Positions 43,997 through 52,796 are shown, counted from the stretch's first letter. The stretch is 64,000 bases of DNA from Clostridium sp. Cult2 (GCF_021655075.1 NZ_PPXX01000002.1:1-64000); one strand, 5' to 3'. Numbers and translations: made by a program. Notes: generated from the letters alone by a model not told the origin.

Positions 43997-44521
43997 TCAA
44001 TTGTAAAAGATTCCACATATGAATATAGTTATAAATATGGATATTATGTAGGATATTAGGGCTGCTTTTAGGGTGTGTCTGTGGTCCTTTACACCGATGG
44101 AGCCAAAATATAAGGCTATGGTATAGAATATGGTTTCTGAGGAACCCATCATAACGGAAGCCACTACTCCTGGAAAGGAATCTGGTCCATAATGACTTAT
44201 AATATCCTTTACTACCCCTAATGCTCCAGAACCAGATATAGGTCTTATTAAAATTAGAGGCAAGAGTTCTTTTGGAATGCCTAGTAATTTGGTAATAGGG
44301 CTTAAAAGGTCAGTAATCATATCCAAAGCACTAGAACCCCTAAATATACCTATAGCTATAAATATGGCAATTAAATAGGGCATTATCTTAATGGCAGTTT
44401 TAAATCCTTCTACTGCCCCTTCTATAAAAGTAGTATAAATATCTATTCCCTTTATATATCCATGACCAAGAATTATCAATATCATAAAGGGTACTATTCC
44501 TAAAGAGATAATCTCTAACAT
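43997..44521 (-). CDS. spmB: Spore maturation protein B
   Basis: A 174-residue integral membrane protein of the Gate/nucleoside-recognition family, needed with SpmA for full spore core dehydration in Bacillus. Features are FIEGAVEGFKTAIKIMPYLIAIFIAIG (about 33-59) and LPLILIRPISGSGALGVVKD. It overlaps spmA by seven bases. Its stop codon lies in the AATTG-type segment next to the MITE-like element. Confidence 0.94.
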   Translation of the reverse strand: MLEIISLGIVPFMILIILGHGYIKGIDIYTTFIEGAVEGFKTAIKIMPYLIAIFIAIGIFRGSSALDMITDLLSPITKLLGIPKELLPLILIRPISGSGALGVVKDIISHYGPDSFPGVVASVMMGSSETIFYTIALYFGSIGVKDHRHTLKAALISYIISIFITIFICGIFYN

Positions 44522-45096
44522 TTTTTTCTCCCCTCTAATATTTTCCCAACAATTACAGCCACAAAGGTGGACAAAAAAGTAGCTAATATGGTTATTCCTA
44601 TTATTCCTGTAGGATTTTTTGAGCCATAATCGTATCGAAGTTTTACTATGGTTAATGGCACTAATTGTAAAGAAGACATGTTTATAATCAAAAACATGGC
44701 CATAGCATTGGTGGCTCTTTTTTTATTGGTATTTAAACTATCTAATTCTTTTATGGCTTTAAGCCCAAAGGCAGTGGCTCCATTCCCTACTCCAAACATA
44801 TTGGCTATGAAATTCATTAGTATCCATCTTTCTGCTGGGTGGTTTTTTGGGATATCAGGAAATAGCATCCTTATTATAGGTCTAAATCCTTTAGATATAC
44901 TTTTTATAAGGCCAGACTTTTCTGCAATATTCATTATGCCTAACCAAAAAGACATTATACCAATGAGGCTTATAGCAAAGGTAACTCCTTCTTGAGTCTC
45001 CCTTAGGATGATATTATTTATCTCCCCTAAATTTCCTGTAAAAATTCCATATAATATACCAACGAAAATCATTAAAAACCATATAGTATTAACCAT
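44515..45096 (-). CDS. spmA: Spore maturation protein A
   Basis: A 193-residue membrane protein, partner of SpmB. Typical segments are VNTIWFLMIFVGILYGIFTG and NFIANMFGVGNGATAFGLKAIKELD. In known spores the SpmA/SpmB pair lowers core water content and raises heat resistance. The ribosome site is inside a hairpin directly before the ATG (45104-45131). Confidence 0.94.
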   Translation of the reverse strand: MVNTIWFLMIFVGILYGIFTGNLGEINNIILRETQEGVTFAISLIGIMSFWLGIMNIAEKSGLIKSISKGFRPIIRMLFPDIPKNHPAERWILMNFIANMFGVGNGATAFGLKAIKELDSLNTNKKRATNAMAMFLIINMSSLQLVPLTIVKLRYDYGSKNPTGIIGITILATFLSTFVAVIVGKILEGRKKC

Positions 45097-45103
45097 AAAA
45101 AAA

Positions 45104-45131
45104 CTCCTTTCATAGAAATATATGAAAGGGG
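45104..45131 (-). promoter_or_regulatory. RBS-sequestering hairpin or attenuator before spmA
   Basis: On the minus strand CCTTTCATA-TATTTC-TATGAAAGG forms a 9-bp stem whose 3' arm contains the AAAGGAG ribosome site. Seven T follow, then the ATG. The shape fits both an intrinsic terminator and a translational lock. Confidence 0.55.
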
Positions 45132-45179
45132 CTAGAATAATATTTATTTTATTTTAAGCATTAATTTTCAGAATATTCC

Positions 45180-45223
45180 ATAAGTTCTCTTTTTGGTGCC
45201 TGGCACCGAAAAGAGAACTTATT
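45180..45223. repeat. 44-bp palindromic repeat, family A, copy 3
   Basis: ATAAGTTCTC...GAGAACTTAT arms around GGTGCCTGGCACC, the same 44-bp length as copies 1 and 2. One end contains the stop codon of the HerA-like gene. Confidence 0.85.
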
Positions 45224-47057
45224 TTCTATATATGTTGAAGAATGGCGTTTTTTCTTTTTTTAAGAGGCCCTTTTCTACTAGATTGTTTAGCTTTTCCTCA
45301 AATAGGCTTAAAGGATAGGTAAGGCCTGTTTCTGATTCTATTTCTTTTATTACATTTATAAAGTCGTTGCCATTGATAGGTAGTTTGCCTTCTATAATAT
45401 TTAAAAATTTATTATCGTCTTCTACGGTTTTGTTTTTTAATTCATCAAAGGGGTTCTCCCTATGAGGGCTGGTAGTATTTGCTGCTCTAATCCTAGCAAA
45501 TATAGTCCTCCCCATGGAAGCTTCTGATATAAATACATCTCCTGTTCTCAAATAGGGTAACCTTCTTGCTTCTTCCTCTGTTATATCCGTCTCCTCTTTT
45601 ATGGTCTGTATATCTGAAGCCCTTACAGTCCTAAATATGAATTTGGTATTTAATTGGGCAGTTATGGTCTCATCTAATAAGGTTGGTCTTTGGGTGGCTA
45701 ATATTAAAAAAGCTCCATATTTTCTTCCTTCTTGGGATATTTCCTTTAGTATGGATTTTGATGGAGAATCATATCCTTTTGGCGCAAAATTATGGGCTTC
45801 ATCTGTAACTATTAAAAAAGGTGGAAAATAATCTGCAGTAGTCTTTTTATATAAGGCGTCTTTATAATCCCTTCTCTTATGGTATATATTATTTAATAGA
45901 TAAGTGCTAAATACCTGAAGTATCCTAGTACTACCTTGGATTACTATTAATTTCCCCATATGTAATCCTTCTTCAATCTCCTTAATATCCTTGCTAAATA
46001 TTCCTTCATTGTCCAATCTATTCAATCTCCATATAATTCCTCTTACAGAACTATAAGGACATGTTTTATCATAATTTAAATATATTTCCTTCCTCTTTTG
46101 CCAACCTTCCTTTTCTAATCCAGGATTACTTTCTTCTATCCTTCTTACTATTCTGTCTAAGGAACCTTCTTCTTGGGCTTCTGCCAACATTTTAAGTCTG
46201 TTGTGAAAACTGTTGTAAGAATCATTCCTCTTAAATAGTATATCTACTACATTGTTCATAGCGTCTGTCAATGGGCTGGAAGCATCTAATAGATTTTTTA
46301 TATCCTGATGGGATAAATCTTCAAAACGGACTCCTACATGGAATCCTACTTGTAGACATTTGAATCTGTCCTTATAATTATCTACCTTTTCTTTAGGCAT
46401 ATAGTCCCCTATTTCACTAAAATCCATTTCAAAATGAGGATCTAATACTATGGTAGGAATATTTAAATCCATCAATTCTTCTAAAACTACCCTAAGTCCA
46501 AAGGATTTACCTGAACCAGAACCGCCAAACACTCCAATATGAGGATATTGGTGCATAGATTTTATATCGAATATATAGGGAATATCTTTTTGTTCTTTGA
46601 GTTCACCTTCTTCAAAAGTATACAATAAATCCTTGTACTGTTCATCCATATTGTCAGCCATCTGATCTGTATTCTTTATTATTCCTAATACTAAACCTTC
46701 CTCTGGAGAAGATTTAATCATCAAATCCTTAACTTCATCAAATACGGGAACTCTTACACTAGAACCTGTTTCTACTGGATATAAGGCTTCGTTTAATAGT
46801 CTTACCTTTCCAATATATATGGTATCCTCTTCTATATTGTATCCAATAGCCTTTAAGGACTCTATTACAGAACTATCAGCTAGTTCCCCATGCATACTTA
46901 AGGGTATATATCTATTGTAGGTCTTAGCTTCTACTACTTCCCCCATTAAATCCCCTTGATAGGAGTCTACAATGATTAAAAATTCATTTATCCTAAAATT
47001 TCTATCTTTAGAGCCTATATATACTTCCTGTTGAGTAGTAATACCAACTACTTTCAT
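45219..47057 (-). CDS. herA: HerA-like DNA translocase/helicase
   Basis: FtsK/VirB4-type ATPase of 612 residues. An N-terminal HAS-barrel-like region (about 1-95) precedes the motor with Walker A GVFGGSGSGKSFGLRVVLEE, Walker B FLIVTDEAHNFAPKG, and the HerA-type LILATQRPTLLDETITAQLN sensor region. A C-terminal winged-helix-like tail follows. It lies directly after a NurA-like nuclease gene (11-base gap). HerA and NurA form a DNA end-resection machine in archaea; bacterial versions are less studied, and some HerA pairs act against phages. No other defence gene adjoins it. Confidence 0.88.
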   Translation of the reverse strand: MKVVGITTQQEVYIGSKDRNFRINEFLIIVDSYQGDLMGEVVEAKTYNRYIPLSMHGELADSSVIESLKAIGYNIEEDTIYIGKVRLLNEALYPVETGSSVRVPVFDEVKDLMIKSSPEEGLVLGIIKNTDQMADNMDEQYKDLLYTFEEGELKEQKDIPYIFDIKSMHQYPHIGVFGGSGSGKSFGLRVVLEELMDLNIPTIVLDPHFEMDFSEIGDYMPKEKVDNYKDRFKCLQVGFHVGVRFEDLSHQDIKNLLDASSPLTDAMNNVVDILFKRNDSYNSFHNRLKMLAEAQEEGSLDRIVRRIEESNPGLEKEGWQKRKEIYLNYDKTCPYSSVRGIIWRLNRLDNEGIFSKDIKEIEEGLHMGKLIVIQGSTRILQVFSTYLLNNIYHKRRDYKDALYKKTTADYFPPFLIVTDEAHNFAPKGYDSPSKSILKEISQEGRKYGAFLILATQRPTLLDETITAQLNTKFIFRTVRASDIQTIKEETDITEEEARRLPYLRTGDVFISEASMGRTIFARIRAANTTSPHRENPFDELKNKTVEDDNKFLNIIEGKLPINGNDFINVIKEIESETGLTYPLSLFEEKLNNLVEKGLLKKEKTPFFNIYRK

Positions 47058-47068
47058 TTCTATCCCTC

Positions 47069-48064
47069 CTACATTGTTCTCTTATCCCTTTCAGAAATAA
47101 AGAATTTCTCTAATATTTCCCTATCTAAATAGGATTCAAGTAATCCCCTTATCATCTTATCAGGTATTTTAACTTCACTATCTACTATGTCAATCCATAG
47201 GGGTACCCCCCTACCATCCTTAGGAGTTAAAGTAAATACAAGTTTTGCCATCTCTTCTAAGTAATTTCTTTGATTATCTAATATATCCATACCTATTACG
47301 TTTGGAGCTTCTGAACTCCTCATAAACAAGGATGAAAAGCCCTCTTGAGCTTTCTTTGTAACTTCTGCTTGGATCGGAACCATTTCTCCATATTCCAATA
47401 GCCCGTATAATAGCTCCCTATCGTGGAAGGATTCCTTTATGGATAAGGATTTATCCTTCATGAGTAAATCGCCTATTATAGAGGTTTTTATATCCTTTAT
47501 TACCCCTATTAAAATAATATCATTTTCTTCACATTCCTTCCTTAATTCCATCCATCTATTAAAACTTTCTATATAGTATCGGATAAGGGAACCATCCATT
47601 ATTACTGCATAGGGTTTAAATTTGCGAACTCCTTCTAATGCTACTTCCACTTCTATGGTAGAAAGTTTTTCACTTCTAATGGATTGATCCTTCTCTAAAG
47701 GGTTTTCTAAAGGATTAGTTTCTTCCCCTTCGGAATATAAGGGGGTATAAAAGTCGGTTTTATAGATGGGTTTATCCTTATGGATGGTGGATTTAGCTAA
47801 ACCTTGATAGATTTCAACAAAATGAGGATAAGCTCCTCCCATACGATTGTTAGAACCATCTACCCCTAATATCCCTCCTTCCTGCGAATAGTAGGTCAAT
47901 TGATCTTTGGTTAATTTTTCAAGCTTTACTATTGGGCCTACATTTTTTTCTATGAACTGTCTGATTAAATTTTTATCCAAGGATAATACATCTTTGTATT
48001 TATCTAATAAAATTTTATTTAAATAAACAATCTTTTCCTTTAACTGGTCATTAATATTATACAC
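47069..48064 (-). CDS. nurA: NurA-domain nuclease
   Basis: A 331-residue protein with the NurA 5'-3' nuclease signature: GILGVDGSNNRMGG holds the first metal Asp and YAVIMDGSLIRYYIES the second motif. VIGMDILDNQRNYLEEMAKL and RGVPLWIDIVDSEV look like later family motifs. I use the GTG at 48064, after GAGGTGGATAAG, instead of an ATG 36 bases upstream without a site. It precedes herA by 11 bases, so the two are probably cotranslated and form a complex. Confidence 0.85.
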   Translation of the reverse strand: MYNINDQLKEKIVYLNKILLDKYKDVLSLDKNLIRQFIEKNVGPIVKLEKLTKDQLTYYSQEGGILGVDGSNNRMGGAYPHFVEIYQGLAKSTIHKDKPIYKTDFYTPLYSEGEETNPLENPLEKDQSIRSEKLSTIEVEVALEGVRKFKPYAVIMDGSLIRYYIESFNRWMELRKECEENDIILIGVIKDIKTSIIGDLLMKDKSLSIKESFHDRELLYGLLEYGEMVPIQAEVTKKAQEGFSSLFMRSSEAPNVIGMDILDNQRNYLEEMAKLVFTLTPKDGRGVPLWIDIVDSEVKIPDKMIRGLLESYLDREILEKFFISERDKRTM

Positions 48065-48129
48065 CTTATCCACCTCACCAAATATAATAAAAATTATCAA
48101 TTTATTTGTAGATTTTTTAACAAAACCTG

Positions 48130-48158
48130 TTGACTGATTTTGGTAGTTATGGTATTGT
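48130..48158 (+). promoter_or_regulatory. Sigma-A type promoter of abrB
   Basis: TTGACT and TATTGT are 17 bases apart, about 50 bases before the abrB ATG. A palindrome, GTCGAA-TT-TTCGAC (48171-48184), lies in the leader and could be an autoregulatory site. Confidence 0.6.
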
Positions 48159-48208
48159 TTTTGTAGAAAGCAGTCGAATTTTCGACCATCAAAATAGGAG
48201 GAATGATT

Positions 48209-48448
48209 ATGAAATCAACTGGAATAGTAAGAAAAGTAGACGAACTAGGTAGAGTTGTTATACCTATCGAACTAAGGAGGAACCTAGATATTGAAGTAAA
48301 AGATGCACTGGAAATATTTGTTGATGGAGAACATATTGTATTAAAAAAATATGCTCCTGCTTGTATTTTCTGTGGACAAGCCAAAGATGTAGTTACCTAT
48401 AAAGGTAAAAATATCTGTCCAGCTTGTATGGAAGATTTAAGAAAATAA
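48209..48448 (+). CDS. abrB: AbrB-family transition-state regulator with four-Cys C-terminus
   Basis: A 79-residue regulator. The N-terminus is nearly identical to Bacillus AbrB (STGIVRKVDELGRVVIPIEL), a swapped-hairpin DNA-binding domain. The C-terminal part differs from Bacillus AbrB: CIFCGQAKDV...ICPACMEDLRK has two CxxC pairs, probably a zinc ribbon. I chose the second ATG, six bases after AGGAGGA. It is transcribed opposite to its neighbours, at the conserved rsmI-abrB-metG junction. Confidence 0.93.
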   Translation: MKSTGIVRKVDELGRVVIPIELRRNLDIEVKDALEIFVDGEHIVLKKYAPACIFCGQAKDVVTYKGKNICPACMEDLRK

Positions 48449-48454
48449 ATACTA

Positions 48455-48485
48455 ATGCCCGCCTTTATGACGGGTATTTTTATTT
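48455..48485. terminator. Terminator between abrB and rsmI
   Basis: ATGCCCG and CGGGTAT form the stem with TATTTTTATTTT after it. It ends abrB and could also serve the convergent rsmI, whose stop is at 48480. Confidence 0.8.
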
Positions 48486-49313
48486 TATTTTTATGCTCTC
48501 CTTATAGACTAAATTCTTGGATATCCCCCTATCTTCAGCTACCTTTTTAACAGCATCTTTTTTGGTTAAACCTTCTTCAATGTATAATTCTAAATGTTCT
48601 TTTATACTAATATTTTCAAATATATCCTTCTTTTCTATTTCTGCTCCTTTTACTATTAAAACAAACTCTCCTTTAGGATTTTGAATTTCAAACTTTTTTA
48701 TTCCATCAGATATATACCCTCTAAAAGTTTCCTCATGTATCTTAGTCAATTCTCTAGATATGGATATCTGCCTATTGCCTAGGACCTTTTCCATATCTTT
48801 TAAAAGGTTTAATACTCTATGGGGAGCTTCATAGAAGATTATAGTCCTTTTTTCGTCTTTTAATCTTTCTAATTCCTTTATTCTATCCTTCTTTTTGGAA
48901 GGTAAAAAGCCTTCAAATGCAAATTTATTAGTTGGAAAACCAGAGGCTACTAAAGCAGTTATAGAAGCAGTTGGTCCTGGTAAAACTATAACCTCTATTC
49001 CATTTTCTATACTCAAATGGATTATATCCTCTCCTGGATCTGATATGCCTGGCATACCTGCATCAGTTACTAGGCCTATATTTATACCTGATTTTAGTTT
49101 TTCTATCAATAAATGCCCTTTTGATTTTTTATTATGTTCATGATAGGATATTAAAGGTTTTTTTATATTATAATGATTTAATAGCTTTATAGTATGCCTA
49201 GTATCCTCTGCTGCAATTAAATCTACTTCCCTTAAAGTCCTAATGGTTCTAAAGGTAATATCCTCTAAATTTCCTATAGGGGTAGGGCATATATAAAGTA
49301 TTCCTTCACTCAT
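48480..49313 (-). CDS. rsmI: 16S rRNA (cytidine1402-2'-O)-methyltransferase
   Basis: SAM-dependent methyltransferase of 277 residues. Signatures are ILYICPTPIGNLEDITFRTI, AAEDTRHTIKLLNHY, GLVTDAGMPGISDPGE and VLPGPTASITALVASG. The ATG follows AGAGGAG. Position next to abrB matches the Bacillus order. Confidence 0.96.
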   Translation of the reverse strand: MSEGILYICPTPIGNLEDITFRTIRTLREVDLIAAEDTRHTIKLLNHYNIKKPLISYHEHNKKSKGHLLIEKLKSGINIGLVTDAGMPGISDPGEDIIHLSIENGIEVIVLPGPTASITALVASGFPTNKFAFEGFLPSKKKDRIKELERLKDEKRTIIFYEAPHRVLNLLKDMEKVLGNRQISISRELTKIHEETFRGYISDGIKKFEIQNPKGEFVLIVKGAEIEKKDIFENISIKEHLELYIEEGLTKKDAVKKVAEDRGISKNLVYKESIKIK

Positions 49314-49333
49314 TTCAATTCTCCTCTTTTACT

Positions 49334-49360
49334 AAAAAAGACCCTTCTATAGGGTCTTTT
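49334..49360 (-). terminator. Intrinsic terminator after the ferredoxin gene
   Basis: AAGACCCT and AGGGTCTT form the stem; the minus strand continues with a T-run. It lies between the ferredoxin stop and rsmI. Confidence 0.85.
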
Positions 49361-49373
49361 CTATATTGGCTTA

Positions 49374-49571
<198 letters not shown>

Positions 49572-49638
49572 CTACGATATAATTTTATCAGATTATCTTA
49601 AATAATAAAAGGGTAAATATGAAAATTTAGAACTATTT

Positions 49639-50523
49639 TTATTTATAATCATTTATTTCATCTTCCACTTCTTCTACTTCTTCTCCTCCACTAATATATT
49701 GAGGATTCTTCTCATTTGTCATTATTATTTCATCTACTTTATAATTAAATAATTCCTCTGTATCATCTTCAAGTGTTACTTTAACCTTCACCATTTCTAA
49801 TAATGTATAGGTTTCGATGATGGTTCCTCTGCCTTCAGGTGTTATTACTATTGTACCTACCGTTGGCATTCTTTCCAATAATTCCTCATATACCTCCTGT
49901 TCATATTTTAGACAACACATAAGTCTTCCACACAATCCAGATATTTTGGTAGGATTTAAGGATAAGCTTTGCTCCTTTGCCATCTTAATGGAAACAGGTT
50001 CAAACTCTCCCAAAAATGTAGTACAACAAACAGGCTTCCCACAGGGGCCTAATCCTCCTATCATTTTAGCTTCGTCTCTCACACCTATTTGTCTTAATTC
50101 TATTCTGGTCCTAAAAATAGCTGCTAAATCTTTTACCAATTCCCTGAAATCCACTCTACCATCGGCTGTGAAATAAAAAATGACTTTATTATTATCAAAA
50201 GTATATTCTACATCTACTAATTTCATCTCTAGACCATGTTCAACTATTTTTTGCTCACAGATTCCGAAGGCTTCTTGAGCTTTATCTCTATTGCTTTGGT
50301 GGGTTATAAAATCCTCCTCTCCAGCTACACGGAGTACCCTTTTCAAGGGTGGAACTATTTCTGCCTCCGTAACCTCTTTTGGTCCTACTATTACATGGCC
50401 AAATTCTATCCCTCTTGCTGTCTCTACTACCACATAGTCGTCTTTACTTATATCCAAATCTTCAGGATCAAAATAATATATCTTTCCTGCCTTTTTAAAT
50501 CTTACACCTACTACTGTTATCAT
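49639..50523 (-). CDS. ricT: PSP1-domain protein YaaT/RicT
   Basis: A 294-residue PSP1-domain protein. In Bacillus, YaaT (RicT) works with RicA and RicF in sporulation phosphorelay control and mRNA processing by RNase Y. Typical are GIEFGHVIVGPKEV, GGLGPCGKPVCCTTFL and ISGLCGRLMCCLKYEQE, whose cysteines bind an iron-sulfur cluster in the Ric complex. The C-terminal tail is acidic. It follows holB by four bases. Confidence 0.93.
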   Translation of the reverse strand: MITVVGVRFKKAGKIYYFDPEDLDISKDDYVVVETARGIEFGHVIVGPKEVTEAEIVPPLKRVLRVAGEEDFITHQSNRDKAQEAFGICEQKIVEHGLEMKLVDVEYTFDNNKVIFYFTADGRVDFRELVKDLAAIFRTRIELRQIGVRDEAKMIGGLGPCGKPVCCTTFLGEFEPVSIKMAKEQSLSLNPTKISGLCGRLMCCLKYEQEVYEELLERMPTVGTIVITPEGRGTIIETYTLLEMVKVKVTLEDDTEELFNYKVDEIIMTNEKNPQYISGGEEVEEVEDEINDYK

Positions 50524-50527
50524 ATAT

Positions 50528-51505
50528 TTAAACCTCCTGCATTCCTAAAAGCATTGTTTCCATAGCTAGTTGGTAATTGACATTTCTATCAATATTTTGT
50601 TTTGTCTCCACTATATTGTCTATTATATCATTAATCCTATCTATATTTAAATAGGATTGATTAGATAATATAGAAATTTTATCCTTATTTATTATAAGGT
50701 CTGAATCTTCAACCTGCTGATAAATGATTATATCCCTAAACCAATAGAGAATAATATCCAATATCTCTTCATAATCCTCCTTGTTTTTCAGAAAAAAATC
50801 TATGGAATTAAATATTTTAATCTTATCTCCATTTATTATACTTTGAATTATTTCAATAATTTCTTCTCTTTTTTTGAAAAAATCATCTGACTGGGAAAGC
50901 ATTATGGATTTACCTATACTTCCCTTTGTAAAATCTGCAATAAAACTAGCTTCTTCTAAGGTTTTATCATACTCTTTTCTTAATAATTGAACTATTTTGG
51001 AGTTTTCTACGGGACAAAATTTAATTATTTGACACCTAGATAATATTGTAGGTATAAGATTATTACTATTAGAAGTTATTAAAATAATATTAATATAGGA
51101 TGGAGGTTCTTCTAATGTTTTTAATAATGCATTTTGTCCCTCCATCCTCATTTCATGGCTATCATCTATAATTATTATCCTTCTCTTACTCTCAAAAGGA
51201 GCTATATTAATATCCTTAATCAAATCATCAATTACCCTCTTCTTAATTAAACCTTTTTCTGGTTCTATTAGTTTCAAATCCGGGTGATTCCAATTATTGA
51301 ATTTTAAGCAAGAATTACATCTATTACAAGGTTCCAGACCTTGTTCCTTACAGAGTAGAGTTTTTGCAAAAGTTAATGCTACCTTTTTCTTCCCTAAAGA
51401 CTCCTCCCCTTCAAACAAATAACAATGAGATATTTGTTCTTTCTCAATAGCCTTTTTTAAATTCCCTATTATTCTTTCGTGTCCGATTATATTGTTAAAA
51501 TCCAT
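50528..51505 (-). CDS. holB: DNA polymerase III delta' subunit
   Basis: Clamp-loader subunit of 325 residues. It has a zinc module CKEQGLEPCNRCNSCLKF (about residues 53-70), an SRC motif in LIPTILSRCQIIKF, and no standard Walker A, as expected for delta'. GGAGG precedes the ATG. It lies between the darA pair and ricT, the Bacillus order apart from the missing yaaR. Confidence 0.94.
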   Translation of the reverse strand: MDFNNIIGHERIIGNLKKAIEKEQISHCYLFEGEESLGKKKVALTFAKTLLCKEQGLEPCNRCNSCLKFNNWNHPDLKLIEPEKGLIKKRVIDDLIKDINIAPFESKRRIIIIDDSHEMRMEGQNALLKTLEEPPSYINIILITSNSNNLIPTILSRCQIIKFCPVENSKIVQLLRKEYDKTLEEASFIADFTKGSIGKSIMLSQSDDFFKKREEIIEIIQSIINGDKIKIFNSIDFFLKNKEDYEEILDIILYWFRDIIIYQQVEDSDLIINKDKISILSNQSYLNIDRINDIIDNIVETKQNIDRNVNYQLAMETMLLGMQEV

Positions 51506-51520
51506 GAAATTCCTCCAAAA

Positions 51521-51805
51521 CTAAATCTTCTTAAAATCTTCCATATTCAATATAAATATATGAACGCCACCTATAGCTATATGATCCTTCCCTCTGCTAG
51601 TTTTTTTATCTTTACATTCTTCTTCTATTGTCTTTACAACATCATCAACCTTTTCATCATCTACTCCTATTAAAAGGGTAGTGTTTCCAGATTTTAAAAA
51701 CCCACCAGTAGAAGATAGCTTAGTAGTCCTATATTTTTTTGTCATAAGACTTTTTATAACCTTTGTTGAATAATCGTCTTGAACTATGGCAATTATAAGT
51801 TTCAT
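51521..51805 (-). CDS. Cyclic-di-AMP receptor DarA paralogue with shortened loop
   Basis: A 94-residue PII-like protein of the DarA/PstA (YaaQ) family. It keeps the nucleotide-site region KLSSTGGFLKSGNTTLLIGV. Compared with its neighbour it lacks 14 residues between the third helix region and the last strand, so the large B-loop is cut down to about KTSRGKDHIAIG. Start at the ATG after GGGAGGAGTTAGA, the same leader as the other copy. Probably the product of a tandem duplication with later change; ligand binding may differ. Confidence 0.88.
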   Translation of the reverse strand: MKLIIAIVQDDYSTKVIKSLMTKKYRTTKLSSTGGFLKSGNTTLLIGVDDEKVDDVVKTIEEECKDKKTSRGKDHIAIGGVHIFILNMEDFKKI

Positions 51806-51820
51806 TCTAACTCCTCCCAA

Positions 51821-52147
51821 TTATATCTTAATATGCTTTTCCACATCTAAAATAAATAAGGTGGCCCCTCCAACTTTTACCTCTAGTGGATAAGGTATAT
51901 AGGTATCCCCTGGCATAGATACGGTTAACAAGGAAGTGGTAATATCTCTAGTCTTACAATTATCTTCTATTATCCTTATTACCTCATGAACTGAATCATC
52001 CTCAACCCCCATCAATAAAGTGGTGTTCCCAGATTTTAAAAATCCACCAGTAGAGGCTAATTTTGTTACCCTATATTCCTTTTCTGTAAGTTCATCTATT
52101 AGGCTTGGAGCATCTTGATCTTGAACTATGGCAATTATCAGTTTCAT
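51821..52147 (-). CDS. darA: Cyclic-di-AMP receptor DarA (PstA, YaaQ family)
   Basis: A 108-residue PII-like trimeric protein that binds c-di-AMP in known members. The binding region KEYRVTKLASTGGFLKSGNT and the full B-loop (about residues 70-92, with MPGDTYIPYPLEV) are present. It follows tmk directly, the expected tmk-yaaQ order. GGAGGAGTTAGA precedes the ATG, as it does in the second copy. Confidence 0.92.
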   Translation of the reverse strand: MKLIIAIVQDQDAPSLIDELTEKEYRVTKLASTGGFLKSGNTTLLMGVEDDSVHEVIRIIEDNCKTRDITTSLLTVSMPGDTYIPYPLEVKVGGATLFILDVEKHIKI

Positions 52148-52148
52148 T

Positions 52149-52778
52149 CTAACTCCTCCTTTTAAGTATATTTTCTATATAATATATACTTTGCTTGAAT
52201 ACTTCTTCTATAGATTTTGTTGCATCAATTATTTGGATATTTTCAGGATACATCTTAATAAGCTTCATATATCCCTCATATACTTCCTTATGAAAATCTA
52301 TTCCTTCTCTTTCTAACCTATCCCCTCCTTTTTGTTCTGTTTTTCTATTTAAAGTAGTTACAGGATCTACATAAAAAAACAATGTAAGATTTGGTCTAAT
52401 GCCTTTAATAGCAAAATCGTTAATCATCTTTACTTCTTCTATACCTAATTTTCTACCTACTCCTTGATAGGCTAAACTTGAAAGGATAAACCTTTCACAG
52501 AGTACAATCTTGCCTTCCTTTAACGCTGGTAAAATCTTCTCGTGGACATGCTGCCCTCTTGAGGCGGCGTAAAGAAGTGCTTCCGTCTCAGGAGCCATAT
52601 TTTTATTGTTTTTATCTAAAATAATATTTCTAATCTTTTCACTTATTTCGGTGCCTCCAGGTTCCCTAGTAGAGATAAAATCCATATTGTTATTTATAAA
52701 ATAGGTTACTATCTTCTCCATAATAGTGCTTTTTCCTGATCCATCTGGGCCTTCTAATGTAATAAATATTCCCTTCAA
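52149..52778 (-). CDS. tmk: Thymidylate kinase
   Basis: dTMP kinase of 209 residues with P-loop LEGPDGSGKSTIMEK, DRX-like ILCERFILSSLAYQGVGR lid region, and TREPGGTEISEKIRN. A TTG at 52778 is used after GGAATG at a long spacing. One base separates it from darA. Second gene after the yaaO-like decarboxylase. Confidence 0.95.
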   Translation of the reverse strand: MKGIFITLEGPDGSGKSTIMEKIVTYFINNNMDFISTREPGGTEISEKIRNIILDKNNKNMAPETEALLYAASRGQHVHEKILPALKEGKIVLCERFILSSLAYQGVGRKLGIEEVKMINDFAIKGIRPNLTLFFYVDPVTTLNRKTEQKGGDRLEREGIDFHKEVYEGYMKLIKMYPENIQIIDATKSIEEVFKQSIYYIENILKRRS

Positions 52779-52796
52779 TACTAAGTCATTCCTTTC

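Noticed and set aside
45219-48064. Anti-phage defence island around herA-nurA
   Set aside because: No restriction, toxin-antitoxin, CBASS or integrase genes are adjacent; neighbours are housekeeping and sporulation genes.
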